From assembly GCF_036803785.1 (NCBI RefSeq), contig NZ_DAIRTR010000040.1, positions 1 to 22,315 on the forward strand: a DNA stretch of 22,315 nt. The letters run 5' to 3'. Below are positions 7,218-14,043 of this stretch, piece by piece. The first letter of the stretch is position 1, and every line of letters begins with the position of its first letter. The notes under the pieces are model-generated. The model searched no databases, was not told where the DNA came from, and was given only the letters and a program-made list of their open reading frames with translations. The DNA comes from Pelomicrobium sp036803785. Lineage in GTDB: Bacteria; Pseudomonadota; Gammaproteobacteria; Burkholderiales; UBA6910. Made by a program: the position numbers and the translations under genes.

Positions 7218-7254
7218 CGGAGGCGGCACTTGAAAGCGTCCCGACGATAGGGCT

Positions 7255-9948
7255 TCAGGCGTGCAGCGCCTCACCACTGCGGCGGGCCCGGGCGCGCACG
7301 ATAGCCTTGCGCGCCTCTTCCGCCAGCAGCATGACCAGGGCGAAGGGAAGCACGAAGAGCCACGCCTGCGCCGGAATCGGTGCCGTCCCGAAGAGCGTAT
7401 TACCCCAAGGGGTGTACAGGATCGCGAGCACGAGGGCGAGCTCGAACCCGATCCCCGCCAGGATGAGGCGATTGGAACCGACCCCACGCGCCATTACCGA
7501 GTCCAACTCCGAGCGGCACAACCAGACGTTGACCACCTGCATCAAGACGATAGCAGTGAGGCAAGCGCCGGTGGCCGCCCGATACAACGGGTCCGAGGAG
7601 GCAAGGAGCGCACCATAGGTCCAGCCGCCTTGGCTCAACACGAAGAAAAACGCTCCGAGGGCGGCCGCCGCTTCGAACAATCCGAGAAACAGGTAGGCGC
7701 GGGCGACCAGCGGTGCGTCCACCAGGCGCTGGTCGGTGCGCCGCGGTGGTCGGCGTAGCACTTCCGGTGCCGGCGGCTCCGCCCCTAGGGCCAGCGCCGG
7801 GAGCATGTCGGTCCCCAGATCGACGGCCAGGATCTGCGCCACGGTGAGGGGCAGCGGAATGGGGAACAAGGCGAAGGCGATGTAGGGAACGATCTCCGGA
7901 ATGTTTGAAGTGAGAATGTAAGTCAGGAACTTGCGGATGTTGTCGAATACGGCACGGCCCTCTTCGATGGCAGCGACGATGGAAGCGAAATTGTCGTCCA
8001 ACAACACCATATCCGCCGACTCCTTGGCCACGTCGGTGCCGGCGACCCCCATGGCGATTCCGATGTGTGCCTCCCGCAGCGCCGGGGCGTCGTTGACCCC
8101 GTCTCCGGTGACTGCCACCACCTCCCCCTTGCGTTTGAGCGCGGCCACGATCCGGCGCTTCTGCTCGGCGCCGATTCGAGCGAACAAGATCTCGGGGGCA
8201 TCGAGAGCGAGCTGAAGCTGGGTGTCGGAGAGACGCTCGAGCGCGTCCCCCGTCAACAGACGCGGCTCGCCATCGCTTGCGAGGCCAATCGTCCGGGCCA
8301 GGGCGAGCGCCGTCCGGGGATGATCTCCAGTCACCATGATCACCTTGACGCCGGCGCTGCGGCATTGGGCGATGGCGCCGGGAACCTCCGGGCGCGGCGG
8401 ATCTTCCAGCGCCGCAAGCCCGGCCAGCACCAGCTCGCGCTCCAGCGCCTCTTGGGTCCACTCGCGCTCCACCGGGCGGAAGGCAAGGGCGATGACCCGC
8501 AATCCCTCTCGCGCCAGCCGTTCCTGCACGTCGAGAAGGACAGCGCGATAGCCTTGGTCCAAGGGCTCGGGTCCGTCAGCACGCCACACGCTTGTGCAAC
8601 GGGGCAGCAGTGTCTCCAAGGCACCTTTGCTATAGAGAAGCAAGCCCTCCCCGTAGCGATAGAGGGTGGACATGAAGCGCCGCTCGGAATCGAACGGCAC
8701 TTCGTGCACCCGCTCGCCCCGCTCGACGACGCCGTGGTGACGCGCGAAATCCACGAGCGCCACCTCCAGCGGATCCCCTCGCTCCGAGGCCGGTCCCGTC
8801 CCCAAGCTGTGGCAATGAGCCGCCGCTTCGAGCAGAGGCCTTCCCGCCTCACCCAGCCGGGCTTGCGCATCCGCCAGGGTGTCCGCGTAATACAAGGTAC
8901 GAACGCGCAGCCGATTCAGAGTAAGGGTGCCGGTTTTGTCGGTACAGATCACCGTGGTCGACCCCAGGGTTTCCACCGAGGGAAGATGGCGAATCAGGGC
9001 GTTGCGCCGCGCCATGCGCTGCGCTCCCATGGCGAGCGCCAGAGTCACGGTAGGCAACAGTCCCTCCGGCACGTTGGCCACAGCGATGCCGATGGCGAAC
9101 AAAAACTTGTCCCAGAACGGAAGTCCCACCGTATCACCGATGAAGAAGAACAGCACGCCCAAGACGAGCGCGAGCAGCGCGATCCAGCGGGAGAGCCGGG
9201 CGATCTCCCGCTGTAGTGGCGATTCGGCTTTGGGTGTGGCCTGGGTGAGATGGGCGATGCGCCCGAACTCGGTGCGCATCCCGGTGGCGAACACCACCGC
9301 CTTCGCCTCTCCGGCGACGAGGGTCGTGCCCGCGAGCACGACATTGTGCGCCGCGAGCACGTTTTCGACGCTGCAGGGTTCGGCGCTGCGCGCCTGGGGC
9401 AGCGACTCGCCGGTGAGGGTCGCCGCATTGACCCGCACGCCGTAGGCCTCCAACAGCCGGCAGTCGGCAGGCACGTCGTCTCCGGCGGCCAAGTAGATGA
9501 GATCGCCCGGCACCAGGTCGCGCACCGGGAGCGAGCGCACGCGACCGTCGCGCATCACCCGGACCTGGTGCGGTAGCAAGCGCTGCAACGCGGCCAGGGT
9601 CCTTTCGGCGCGAAACTCCTGCCAGAAAGAAAACACTCCGTTTACCACGATCACGCCGATGACCGCAAACCCGATCATGGCCATTCCCCGGCCCGGGTCC
9701 CAGTGCTCGGCGAGAAAAGCGAGCGCCGCCGCGAACCAGAGCACCAGCGCGAGGAAATGGGTTACGTGGCGCAGGGCGCGCCACGACCAGGGCGTTCGTG
9801 GTGCCTGCTCGATCTCGTTCGGGCCGAACTCGGCCTGCCGTCGTGCGGCCTCGGCGGAACTCAGCCCGCGCTCGGAGCTATTGAGGCTGGCGAGCGCCTC
9901 GGTCGCGCACAGGCGGCAGAGGGCGGACGTGGACGTCGCTGCGTCCAC
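7255..9948 (-). CDS. P-type cation ATPase, Na,K-ATPase-like (type II)
   Basis: A membrane pump that moves cations using ATP. With the GTG start (9948) it has 897 aa: N-terminal cation-ATPase domain, TGES actuator motif at 179-182, TM4 motif PEGLL at 294-298, the phosphorylated aspartate in DKTGT at 337, and the hinge TGDGVNDAP from 614. The TM4 stretch VANVPEGLLPTVT and TM5-TM6 stretch TSNIPEIVPY then AVDLGTDMLPALALG resemble animal Na,K/H,K-ATPases (type IIC) more than the Ca2+ pumps, so Na+/K+ or H+/K+ transport is possible; direction and ion are inference. About ten membrane segments are present. A TTG start at 9960 would overlap the stop of the upstream kinase gene; GTG 9948 has GAGAGG just before it. 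It is the last gene of the HPF remnant-kinase-ATPase operon and analogous in context to mycobacterial CtpF. Confidence 0.92.
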   Translation of the reverse strand: MDAATSTSALCRLCATEALASLNSSERGLSSAEAARRQAEFGPNEIEQAPRTPWSWRALRHVTHFLALVLWFAAALAFLAEHWDPGRGMAMIGFAVIGVIVVNGVFSFWQEFRAERTLAALQRLLPHQVRVMRDGRVRSLPVRDLVPGDLIYLAAGDDVPADCRLLEAYGVRVNAATLTGESLPQARSAEPCSVENVLAAHNVVLAGTTLVAGEAKAVVFATGMRTEFGRIAHLTQATPKAESPLQREIARLSRWIALLALVLGVLFFFIGDTVGLPFWDKFLFAIGIAVANVPEGLLPTVTLALAMGAQRMARRNALIRHLPSVETLGSTTVICTDKTGTLTLNRLRVRTLYYADTLADAQARLGEAGRPLLEAAAHCHSLGTGPASERGDPLEVALVDFARHHGVVERGERVHEVPFDSERRFMSTLYRYGEGLLLYSKGALETLLPRCTSVWRADGPEPLDQGYRAVLLDVQERLAREGLRVIALAFRPVEREWTQEALERELVLAGLAALEDPPRPEVPGAIAQCRSAGVKVIMVTGDHPRTALALARTIGLASDGEPRLLTGDALERLSDTQLQLALDAPEILFARIGAEQKRRIVAALKRKGEVVAVTGDGVNDAPALREAHIGIAMGVAGTDVAKESADMVLLDDNFASIVAAIEEGRAVFDNIRKFLTYILTSNIPEIVPYIAFALFPIPLPLTVAQILAVDLGTDMLPALALGAEPPAPEVLRRPPRRTDQRLVDAPLVARAYLFLGLFEAAAALGAFFFVLSQGGWTYGALLASSDPLYRAATGACLTAIVLMQVVNVWLCRSELDSVMARGVGSNRLILAGIGFELALVLAILYTPWGNTLFGTAPIPAQAWLFVLPFALVMLLAEEARKAIVRARARRSGEALHA

Positions 9949-9956
9949 CTTCCCTC

Positions 9957-10442
9957 TCAAAGCTTATAGCCGATTCTGCGCAGCAGATCCTTGCGCCACT
10001 GGATGTCCTCTTCGCCCTCGATGCCCCTGGCACGGAAGCCGTCCACCACGCCCAGGACGGCGCGCCCCTGCTCGGTCTCGGCCAGAATAACCTCGGTCGG
10101 ATTGGCCGTGGCGCAGAAGATACGGCACACTTCCGGCACCGCCTTGAGCGTGTTCAGGACGTTGAGCGGGTAGAAGCCTTCGCCCAGGAAAACGATGAAG
10201 CAGTGGCCGGCAGCAATGGTCATGGCGTTCTTCCGAGCGAGCTCCACCATTGCGGAATCGGTGCCCGACCAGCGGACCAGGCATTTGCCGGAGGCTTCGC
10301 AAAAGGCCAGGCCGAACGCGATGCCGGGAACCGCCGCGACCAGGGCCTCGTGGATGTCCTCCACCGACTTGATGAAGTGGGTCTGCCCCAGAATGAAATT
10401 GACCGCTTCCGGTTTATCGATCTTCACGGTGACGAGTTCCAT
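9957..10442 (-). CDS. Adenosine-specific kinase (PF04008-type) protein
   Basis: A 161-aa cytoplasmic protein of the family named after an archaeal adenosine-specific kinase. Conserved blocks are VNFILGQTHFIKSVEDIHEALV, VPGIAFGLAFCEASGKCLVRWSG, AGHCFIVFL, PLNVLNTLKAVPEVCRIFCATANPTEVILAETEQGRAVLGVVDG and the ending EEDIQWRKDLLRRIGYK, covering the entire family from end to end. The start ATG 10442 follows AGGAGGG by eight bases; a longer reading frame to 10616 would run through the HPF pseudogene. The stop overlaps or abuts the ATPase start, so these two genes are an operon. Phosphorylating adenosine to AMP would fit nucleotide salvage when ATP runs low, but the family's role in bacteria is poorly known. 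Confidence 0.88.
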   Translation of the reverse strand: MELVTVKIDKPEAVNFILGQTHFIKSVEDIHEALVAAVPGIAFGLAFCEASGKCLVRWSGTDSAMVELARKNAMTIAAGHCFIVFLGEGFYPLNVLNTLKAVPEVCRIFCATANPTEVILAETEQGRAVLGVVDGFRARGIEGEEDIQWRKDLLRRIGYKL

Positions 10443-10483
10443 CTCGAGATCCCTCCTGAAGAACGCGCCTGGACTACTTCCTC

Positions 10484-10503
10484 GGCACGGGACGAGCCGT
10501 GCC
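10484..10503. repeat. Intercistronic GC-rich hairpin
   Basis: GGCACGG and CCGTGCC form a perfect 7-bp stem with a 6-nt loop, between the decayed HPF-like gene and the adenosine kinase start. No U-tract follows on the minus strand; it may be an mRNA processing or stabilising element. Confidence 0.4.
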
Positions 10504-10527
10504 CGGTGACGTGCTATCTGCCGAAGT

Positions 10528-10820
10528 TTAGTCTTCCAGTCTGCGCTCCGCCGTGTCGAAGGCGTCGCGCATGGGCAACGTACAAGTCCTCCGCGCCCTG
10601 ACGATGAACCGAGCATTCCCCGACAGGGAAGCGCAGGTCGATGCGCACGTTGAAGTGACGGTCCTAGGGTTTGTGGCGCCGCTCCTCCTCAACGACCACG
10701 GGGCAACGGGTGGGCTGGGGATAAAATTTCTCGAGATTTTGCCGCCTTGGCTCGGGTCTCGGCTTTCACCGCGTCAGAGGCAGGTACGTCTCGGAAAGTG
10801 ATCTGCAAGGGAACTTGCAT
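10528..10820 (-). pseudogene. Decayed ribosome hibernation factor (HPF/RaiA family) gene
   Basis: On the minus strand ATG 10820 opens MQVPLQITFRDVPASDAVKAETRAKAAK, the typical start of HPF/RaiA-type ribosome-binding proteins, which inactivate ribosomes in resting cells. The frame closes early at 10691-10689. Dropping one C from the CCCC run at 10720-10717 restores TRCPVVVEEERRHKP, then an in-frame TAG (10666-10664), then DRHFNVRIDLRFPVGE and AEDLYVA. Dropping one C at 10575-10573 restores MRDAFDTAERRLED and a stop at 10530-10528. The reconstructed protein is about 96 residues, close to HPF length, with its conserved VRIDL and RDAFD blocks. Two frameshifts plus a nonsense codon make it a pseudogene; both indels are in C runs, so sequencing error could explain those but not the TAG. 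An FNR operator lies upstream. Confidence 0.72.
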
Positions 10821-10862
10821 GATGCCTGCTCTCTCCGTCTAGCCGTGGGCTTTCGACCCGTC

Positions 10863-10903
10863 AGATTACCTGGGCCGCTGCAGCCCGATTTGACCTGGAT
10901 CAA
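10863..10903 (-). promoter_or_regulatory. FNR promoter of the HPF remnant-kinase-ATPase operon
   Basis: The operator TTGACCTGGATCAA at 10890-10903 lies inside the last codons of the primase gene. A weak -10, TAATCT at 10868-10863 (3 of 6), is centred 31 bp away, with a predicted start near 10855, 35 nt before the HPF-like ATG. Rightwards no -10 is visible. Confidence 0.65.
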
Positions 10904-11711
10904 ACGGAGCCCCCCTCTCCCGCTCGTGCAGACGCAGGATGCTCTCGACCACGCGGACCACTTCGTCGTCTGCCAGGGGGGGACGGCATCGCACGCGGTT
11001 CCAGGCGAGTAAAAGCTCGAGCACCACCTGCGGATCGACGCCGTGCCACAACAGGTGCCCGGCCAGGGAGGCGATGGTGTTGTTGCGTTGCCCTTGCGCC
11101 ACGCCCTCCTGCACGAGGGTACGCCAATGGGTGATCGGATGCCCCGCCCGCGGCCTCGCGGGAAGTACGAGGCGCAAAAGCCACGGGGGCACGGGCGCCA
11201 GCGGCACCTCGTCGGGGGAACGTCCCGGCACCCAGGCGTAGCGCCGCCCGCTCGGATGTCGCGACGGCGGCGCCACCACCATACCGCCGTCCCCGCGCAG
11301 GTCTAGACCCGAGGCGATGGCGACCCGGTTCGGCACCACGCCACCAGGATGGGAAAAATAGTAGTGTCGCCCCCCGCCTCCGGTTATCGCCTCGACGGTA
11401 ACAGGCAGCGCGCCATGCTCGGCTATAAGGGCGGCGAGGCTCGCCTCCCCCCCATGGCGGGGATCCACATCCAGCACCACGACCTGGGACATCGCCCCGG
11501 TGACGATCGCCAGGTTAGCATCGCCGCAGCGATGGAACCAAGCCTCCAGTTCCTCTGGCGTCGGAAGGCGGCGCTGGAACTCGGCCCACGGCACCACAGG
11601 CCGCTTGCCCCGCGGCTCCACCGGGACCACCGACCAGCCGCGGGCAAGATACCCGCGGGCCGCCGCCAGGGGCGAAGGCCGCGATTCGGACACGGGCTTC
11701 CCCCGGCTCAT
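10866..11711 (-). CDS. Stand-alone primase-polymerase (Prim-Pol with PriCT-1)
   Basis: An archaeo-eukaryotic-type primase/polymerase of 281 aa. The N-terminal Prim-Pol domain (about residues 12-182) shows GWSVVPVEPRGKRPVVPW, the metal-binding DVD at 81-83 in VVVLDVDPRHGG, the GGGGRHYYF motif with catalytic His116, and GLDLRGDGGMVVAPPS. A PriCT-1-like helical domain follows (about 205-262, GQRNNTIASLAGHLLWHG to DDEVVRVVESIL). No helicase is fused, unlike most plasmid or phage relatives, so it may act in repair or damage tolerance. It may be cotranscribed behind archease and the rtcB remnant. The ATG at 11711 has no good ribosome site. The last dozen codons overlap the next operon's FNR operator. 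Domain call is confident, biological role is not. Confidence 0.88.
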   Translation of the reverse strand: MSRGKPVSESRPSPLAAARGYLARGWSVVPVEPRGKRPVVPWAEFQRRLPTPEELEAWFHRCGDANLAIVTGAMSQVVVLDVDPRHGGEASLAALIAEHGALPVTVEAITGGGGRHYYFSHPGGVVPNRVAIASGLDLRGDGGMVVAPPSRHPSGRRYAWVPGRSPDEVPLAPVPPWLLRLVLPARPRAGHPITHWRTLVQEGVAQGQRNNTIASLAGHLLWHGVDPQVVLELLLAWNRVRCRPPLADDEVVRVVESILRLHERERGAPFDPGQIGLQRPR

Positions 11712-11750
11712 CGGCGCAAGCGAAACGGATGCTCAAGGGCTACCCTGCCA

Positions 11751-11768
11751 TGCACGCCTTCGCGTGCA
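11751..11768. repeat. Short perfect hairpin upstream of the primase gene
   Basis: TGCACGC and GCGTGCA form a 7-bp stem closed by a 4-nt loop (CTTC on the plus strand). It lies 40 nt before the primase start, after the rtcB remnant. No U-run follows on either strand. Apart from this, 11712-11819 shows nothing recognisable. Confidence 0.45.
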
Positions 11769-11819
11769 GAAACGTGACAGGGCGGGCCAAGTCCGCCTGT
11801 CCGGGCGCTCCCGTCCCCG

Positions 11820-12019
11820 GAGCAACGTGCCCGTAGACGTCGGGCATGGGCACACCCAACGGCCTGGATAGCCGTGCCACCTTTCTGATCTGCTCGGACT
11901 CCCGGTCGTTCCTGTGGGCGAGGAGGTTGCGGGTGCCGAAGAGGCCTAGCGGCGTTTCCCGGATCCGAGCAGCGCTTTCTAGGCACCGGGTGCTCCTTGC
12001 CCAGTGGGTCCGTGTCCAT
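11820..12019 (-). pseudogene. Remnant of an rtcB-like RNA ligase gene (N-terminal part)
   Basis: Immediately after archease, an ATG at 12019 (10 nt past the archease stop) opens a broken frame. In another frame from about 11964 the minus strand reads IRETPLGLFGTRNLL, then AHRNDRESEQIRKVARL, then PLGVPMPDVYGH. This parallels, without gaps over about 29 residues, the N-terminal RtcB pattern of a VP..I... start, D(D/R)..EQ..NVA.LPGI, and MPD.HWGYGFPIGG. RtcB joins 2',3'-cyclic phosphate RNA ends and archease is its activating partner, often encoded next door, which supports the identification. The catalytic cysteine and histidine regions and roughly 85% of the gene are missing. The alignment is from memory of the family, so it needs a profile search. 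Confidence 0.5.
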
Positions 12020-12029
12020 GGCGGAACGC

Positions 12030-12446
12030 CTAGACGTCCACCACGCAACGCGCTTCCCATTGCCCGTCCCGTTCCCTAACGGAAAGCATGGTGAGGGTCG
12101 CACCCTTCACCTCCACGCCCCGCTCCATGCGGGGGGTCCAAACCTCGCCGATAGCCTCCCCCACCCAGCGATCCCCTCGCCGCTCCAGGCAGAAGCGGCT
12201 GAAGACGGCGCCATGCTCCCGCGCTGCCGCGAGCAGCCGGTTGAGCCAGGTCACCAGGGCGAGCTCCACGTCCGATTCTTCGAACTCTACCTGCACGGTG
12301 AGGGTGTGACCGACTTGGGTGAGATCGGTCATGATGGCGAACATCGCTTGTGCCGCCGATGCGAACGCCTCGGTCACGCTCCGCCCTCGCCCGATCACGC
12401 CGATGTCGGCGTCGTGCTCGAAATAGTCGTAGCTTTGCGCTTCCAT
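12030..12446 (-). CDS. Archease
   Basis: A small activating factor for the RtcB RNA ligase, helping it accept GTP and turn over. The 138-aa protein begins with YDYFEHDADIGVIGRGRSVTEAFASAAQAMFAIMTD, where HDADIG is the archease acidic signature (Asp11, Asp13), and ends with GVEVKGATLTMLSVRERDGQWEARCVVDV, matching the family's VK..T...L...W....V.DV terminus with its metal-binding Asp. ATG 12446 follows AAGGAG by four bases; an upstream in-frame GTG/ATG at 12461 is less well placed. The partner gene next to it is only a remnant, so archease may serve an RtcB encoded elsewhere or be on the way to loss. The FNR operator at 12673-12686 lies upstream but a -10 in this direction is poor. Confidence 0.9.
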   Translation of the reverse strand: MEAQSYDYFEHDADIGVIGRGRSVTEAFASAAQAMFAIMTDLTQVGHTLTVQVEFEESDVELALVTWLNRLLAAAREHGAVFSRFCLERRGDRWVGEAIGEVWTPRMERGVEVKGATLTMLSVRERDGQWEARCVVDV

Positions 12447-12748
12447 CTCACTCCTTACCAACCCTCTTTCGGGCCATAGTGCACAGCCAATTTACCACGC
12501 CGGCCAGCGGTGAGCGCGAGCCTTGCGTGCCCGGAGCCCAACCAGCGTGGTACCCCGGGCGAGAGCTGCTTTGGGGCGTTGCGCCCTCCACCATGCCTAC
12601 GTGCTGGAGGGCCGACGCCGTGTCGCGTGGAATCCGCACCGTGCCTCGTTCACGGCTGCAACGCTGCCTTCATTGATCTAGATCAACACCCGTCCGATGG
12701 GCTGCGGTACCTTTGTGGCTGCGTGCATCGGAACCTGCGAGGTCGTCC
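12447..12748. other. Divergent intergenic region between archease and dksA-like genes
   Basis: This 302-bp gap has no convincing gene on either strand. It holds the FNR operator at 12673-12686 and a perfect 8-bp inverted repeat (GCCCTCCA at 12583-12590, TGGAGGGC at 12605-12612, 14-nt spacer) of unknown role, possibly part of the archease leader. The short ORFs crossing it have no ribosome sites and biased composition only. Confidence 0.5.
12673..12713 (+). promoter_or_regulatory. FNR promoter of the dksA-like gene
   Basis: A perfect operator TTGATCTAGATCAA, itself fully palindromic, is at 12673-12686. Rightwards TACCTT at 12708-12713 (3 of 6 to TATAAT) is centred 31 bp away, giving a start near 12721 and a short leader to ATG 12749. 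Leftwards no good -10 is visible, so service to archease is doubtful. Confidence 0.7.
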
Positions 12749-13141
12749 ATGGCCTTGAGCAAGAAGCAGTTGGATCGGTTGGCGCGCGCCATCATGCAGC
12801 GTCGCGAAGCGCTCTTGAGGGAATTGCTCCAGGATGCGGGCCGGGCTCGCGAGGAAGTCTACGGCGCACTGGCGGGCTCGGTGCCGGACACGGCCGATCA
12901 GGCGGTCGCCGACCTGCTCTCCGACCTCGACCAGGCGGAGCTCTCCCGCGACCTACAGGAGCTGCGCGACCTAGAGGCCGCTCGGGCGCGCCTTGCGGAC
13001 GGAACCTTCGGTCGATGCGTCGATTGCGGCCGGGAGATAGAATTCGAACGGCTCCAGGTCTGCCCGACTGCGGTGCGCTGCTTCGAGTGCCAACGCCTGC
13101 ACGAAAGAACCTATGCCCATCCCGGGGAGTCCTCCCTGTAA
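12749..13141 (+). CDS. DksA/TraR-family zinc-finger protein
   Basis: A 130-aa protein of the DksA/TraR group, which bind in the secondary channel of RNA polymerase and, with ppGpp, reset transcription in starvation. An N-terminal coiled-coil stretch (about residues 5-80, rich in Leu, Arg and Glu, with DTADQAVADLLSDLDQAEL) is followed by a four-cysteine zinc finger, CVDCGREIEF then CFEC. The canonical DksA tip acidic pair cannot be assigned surely. ATG 12749 is chosen over an in-frame start at 12713 because it follows GCGAGG by six bases and the predicted transcription start lies at 12721. It is driven by the FNR operator at 12673-12686. The alpha/beta hydrolase gene begins 26 nt downstream. 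Confidence 0.88.
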   Translation: MALSKKQLDRLARAIMQRREALLRELLQDAGRAREEVYGALAGSVPDTADQAVADLLSDLDQAELSRDLQELRDLEAARARLADGTFGRCVDCGREIEFERLQVCPTAVRCFECQRLHERTYAHPGESSL

Positions 13142-13167
13142 ACCCAATCGCGGTGCACCCTGCCGCC

Positions 13168-13854
13168 ATGCACCCCATACCCCCTTTTCCTGTCCATAAG
13201 CTCGTGCATATCCCGGACGGCCCGGCCGTGATCGAGGGTATGCTGGAGGCGCCGAAAGCCCCCCAGGGAATGGTGCTGTTCGCCCACGGCAGCGGCTCCA
13301 GCCGGCATTCCCCACGCAACAATTACGTGGCGCGGGTCTTGCGGGAGGCAGGGATCGGCACCTTGCTCATGGATCTGCTGACGACGGAAGAGGATCGGAA
13401 TGACGAGACCCGCTTCGACATCCTCCTCCTCACCCGACGCTTGATGGTCGCCACCCGATGGCTGCGCCAGCAGGCGGGTTATGGCTCGTTACCGATGGGC
13501 TATTTCGGCGCGAGCACGGGTGCGGCAGCGGCGCTGCGGGCGGCCGCGGAGCTCGGGGAAGCAATCGCCGCCGTGGTCTCCCGGGGCGGCCGGCCGGACC
13601 TGGCCGGTCGGGAGACGCTGCGCCGGGTGCGCGCTCCCACCCTCTTGCTGGTCGGCGGCCGGGACGCAGGGGTGATCGAGCTCAACCAAGCCGCCTATGA
13701 AGTGATGACCTGCGAAAGGCGGCTTTCCATCATCCCAGGCGCCACCCATCTGTTCGAAGAACCCGGTGCCCTGGAGGAGGTCGCGCGCCAGGCGAGCGCC
13801 TGGTTCGCGGGCCACTTCGGTGCGGCGCCGCTTTCCCAGCCTTCCTCGGACTGA
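13168..13854 (+). CDS. Alpha/beta hydrolase, dienelactone-hydrolase-like
   Basis: A 228-aa cytoplasmic serine hydrolase with no signal peptide. The oxyanion region is VLFAHGSGSSRHSPRN (residues 37-51); the nucleophile is Ser116 in GYFGASTGAAAAL; the acid is Asp166 in LLVGGRDAGV; and the base is His194 in GATHLFEEPG. The substrate cannot be read. It sits 26 nt behind the dksA-like gene, with which it probably shares the FNR promoter. No clear ribosome site precedes ATG 13168, consistent with coupling. Members of this subfamily are often fused or adjacent to a phosphoribosyltransferase domain, and here such a gene lies convergently at 14044-14697, supporting a joint, still unknown, role. A long in-frame extension to 12697 overlaps dksA and is not credible. 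Confidence 0.88.
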   Translation: MHPIPPFPVHKLVHIPDGPAVIEGMLEAPKAPQGMVLFAHGSGSSRHSPRNNYVARVLREAGIGTLLMDLLTTEEDRNDETRFDILLLTRRLMVATRWLRQQAGYGSLPMGYFGASTGAAAALRAAAELGEAIAAVVSRGGRPDLAGRETLRRVRAPTLLLVGGRDAGVIELNQAAYEVMTCERRLSIIPGATHLFEEPGALEEVARQASAWFAGHFGAAPLSQPSSD

Positions 13855-13936
13855 TTGCCAGGCGCACCGCCCGGAACGATCCAGACGCTGAGCTCGCCCG
13901 CGAAGAGCCCGCCCGAGGACGATCCCTCGTCGTTGC

Positions 13937-13970
13937 GGCGCTTCTGCGCCCCAGAGCCTGGCTTCAGGCT
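13937..13970. repeat. Two tandem hairpins between convergent genes
   Basis: GGCGC-TTCT-GCGCC (13937-13950) and AGCCTG-GCTT-CAGGCT (13955-13970) are perfect short stems with tetraloops in the gap between the hydrolase and phosphoribosyltransferase genes. They may act as a bidirectional transcription end, though neither has a U-tract. Confidence 0.35.
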
Positions 13971-14043
13971 GGCGTGACGGCCCCGATCGCCGCGAGGCTC
14001 AAACACCCCGCAGCGCGCAACACCCACCGGTAAGTACATCGGA

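Noticed and set aside
11708..12103. 131-codon and 106-codon minus-strand frames across the archease-primase gap
   Set aside because: Neither is an intact gene; both overlap the end of archease out of frame. The protein-like part is better explained as an rtcB remnant.
12697..13854. 385-codon plus-strand frame extending the hydrolase upstream
   Set aside because: The first 157 codons overlap the dksA-like gene in another frame and look like noise; the hydrolase domain starts at ATG 13168.
13695..14039. 114-codon minus-strand frame between the convergent hydrolase and phosphoribosyltransferase genes
   Set aside because: Half is antisense to the hydrolase, and the rest has no recognisable pattern or ribosome site.
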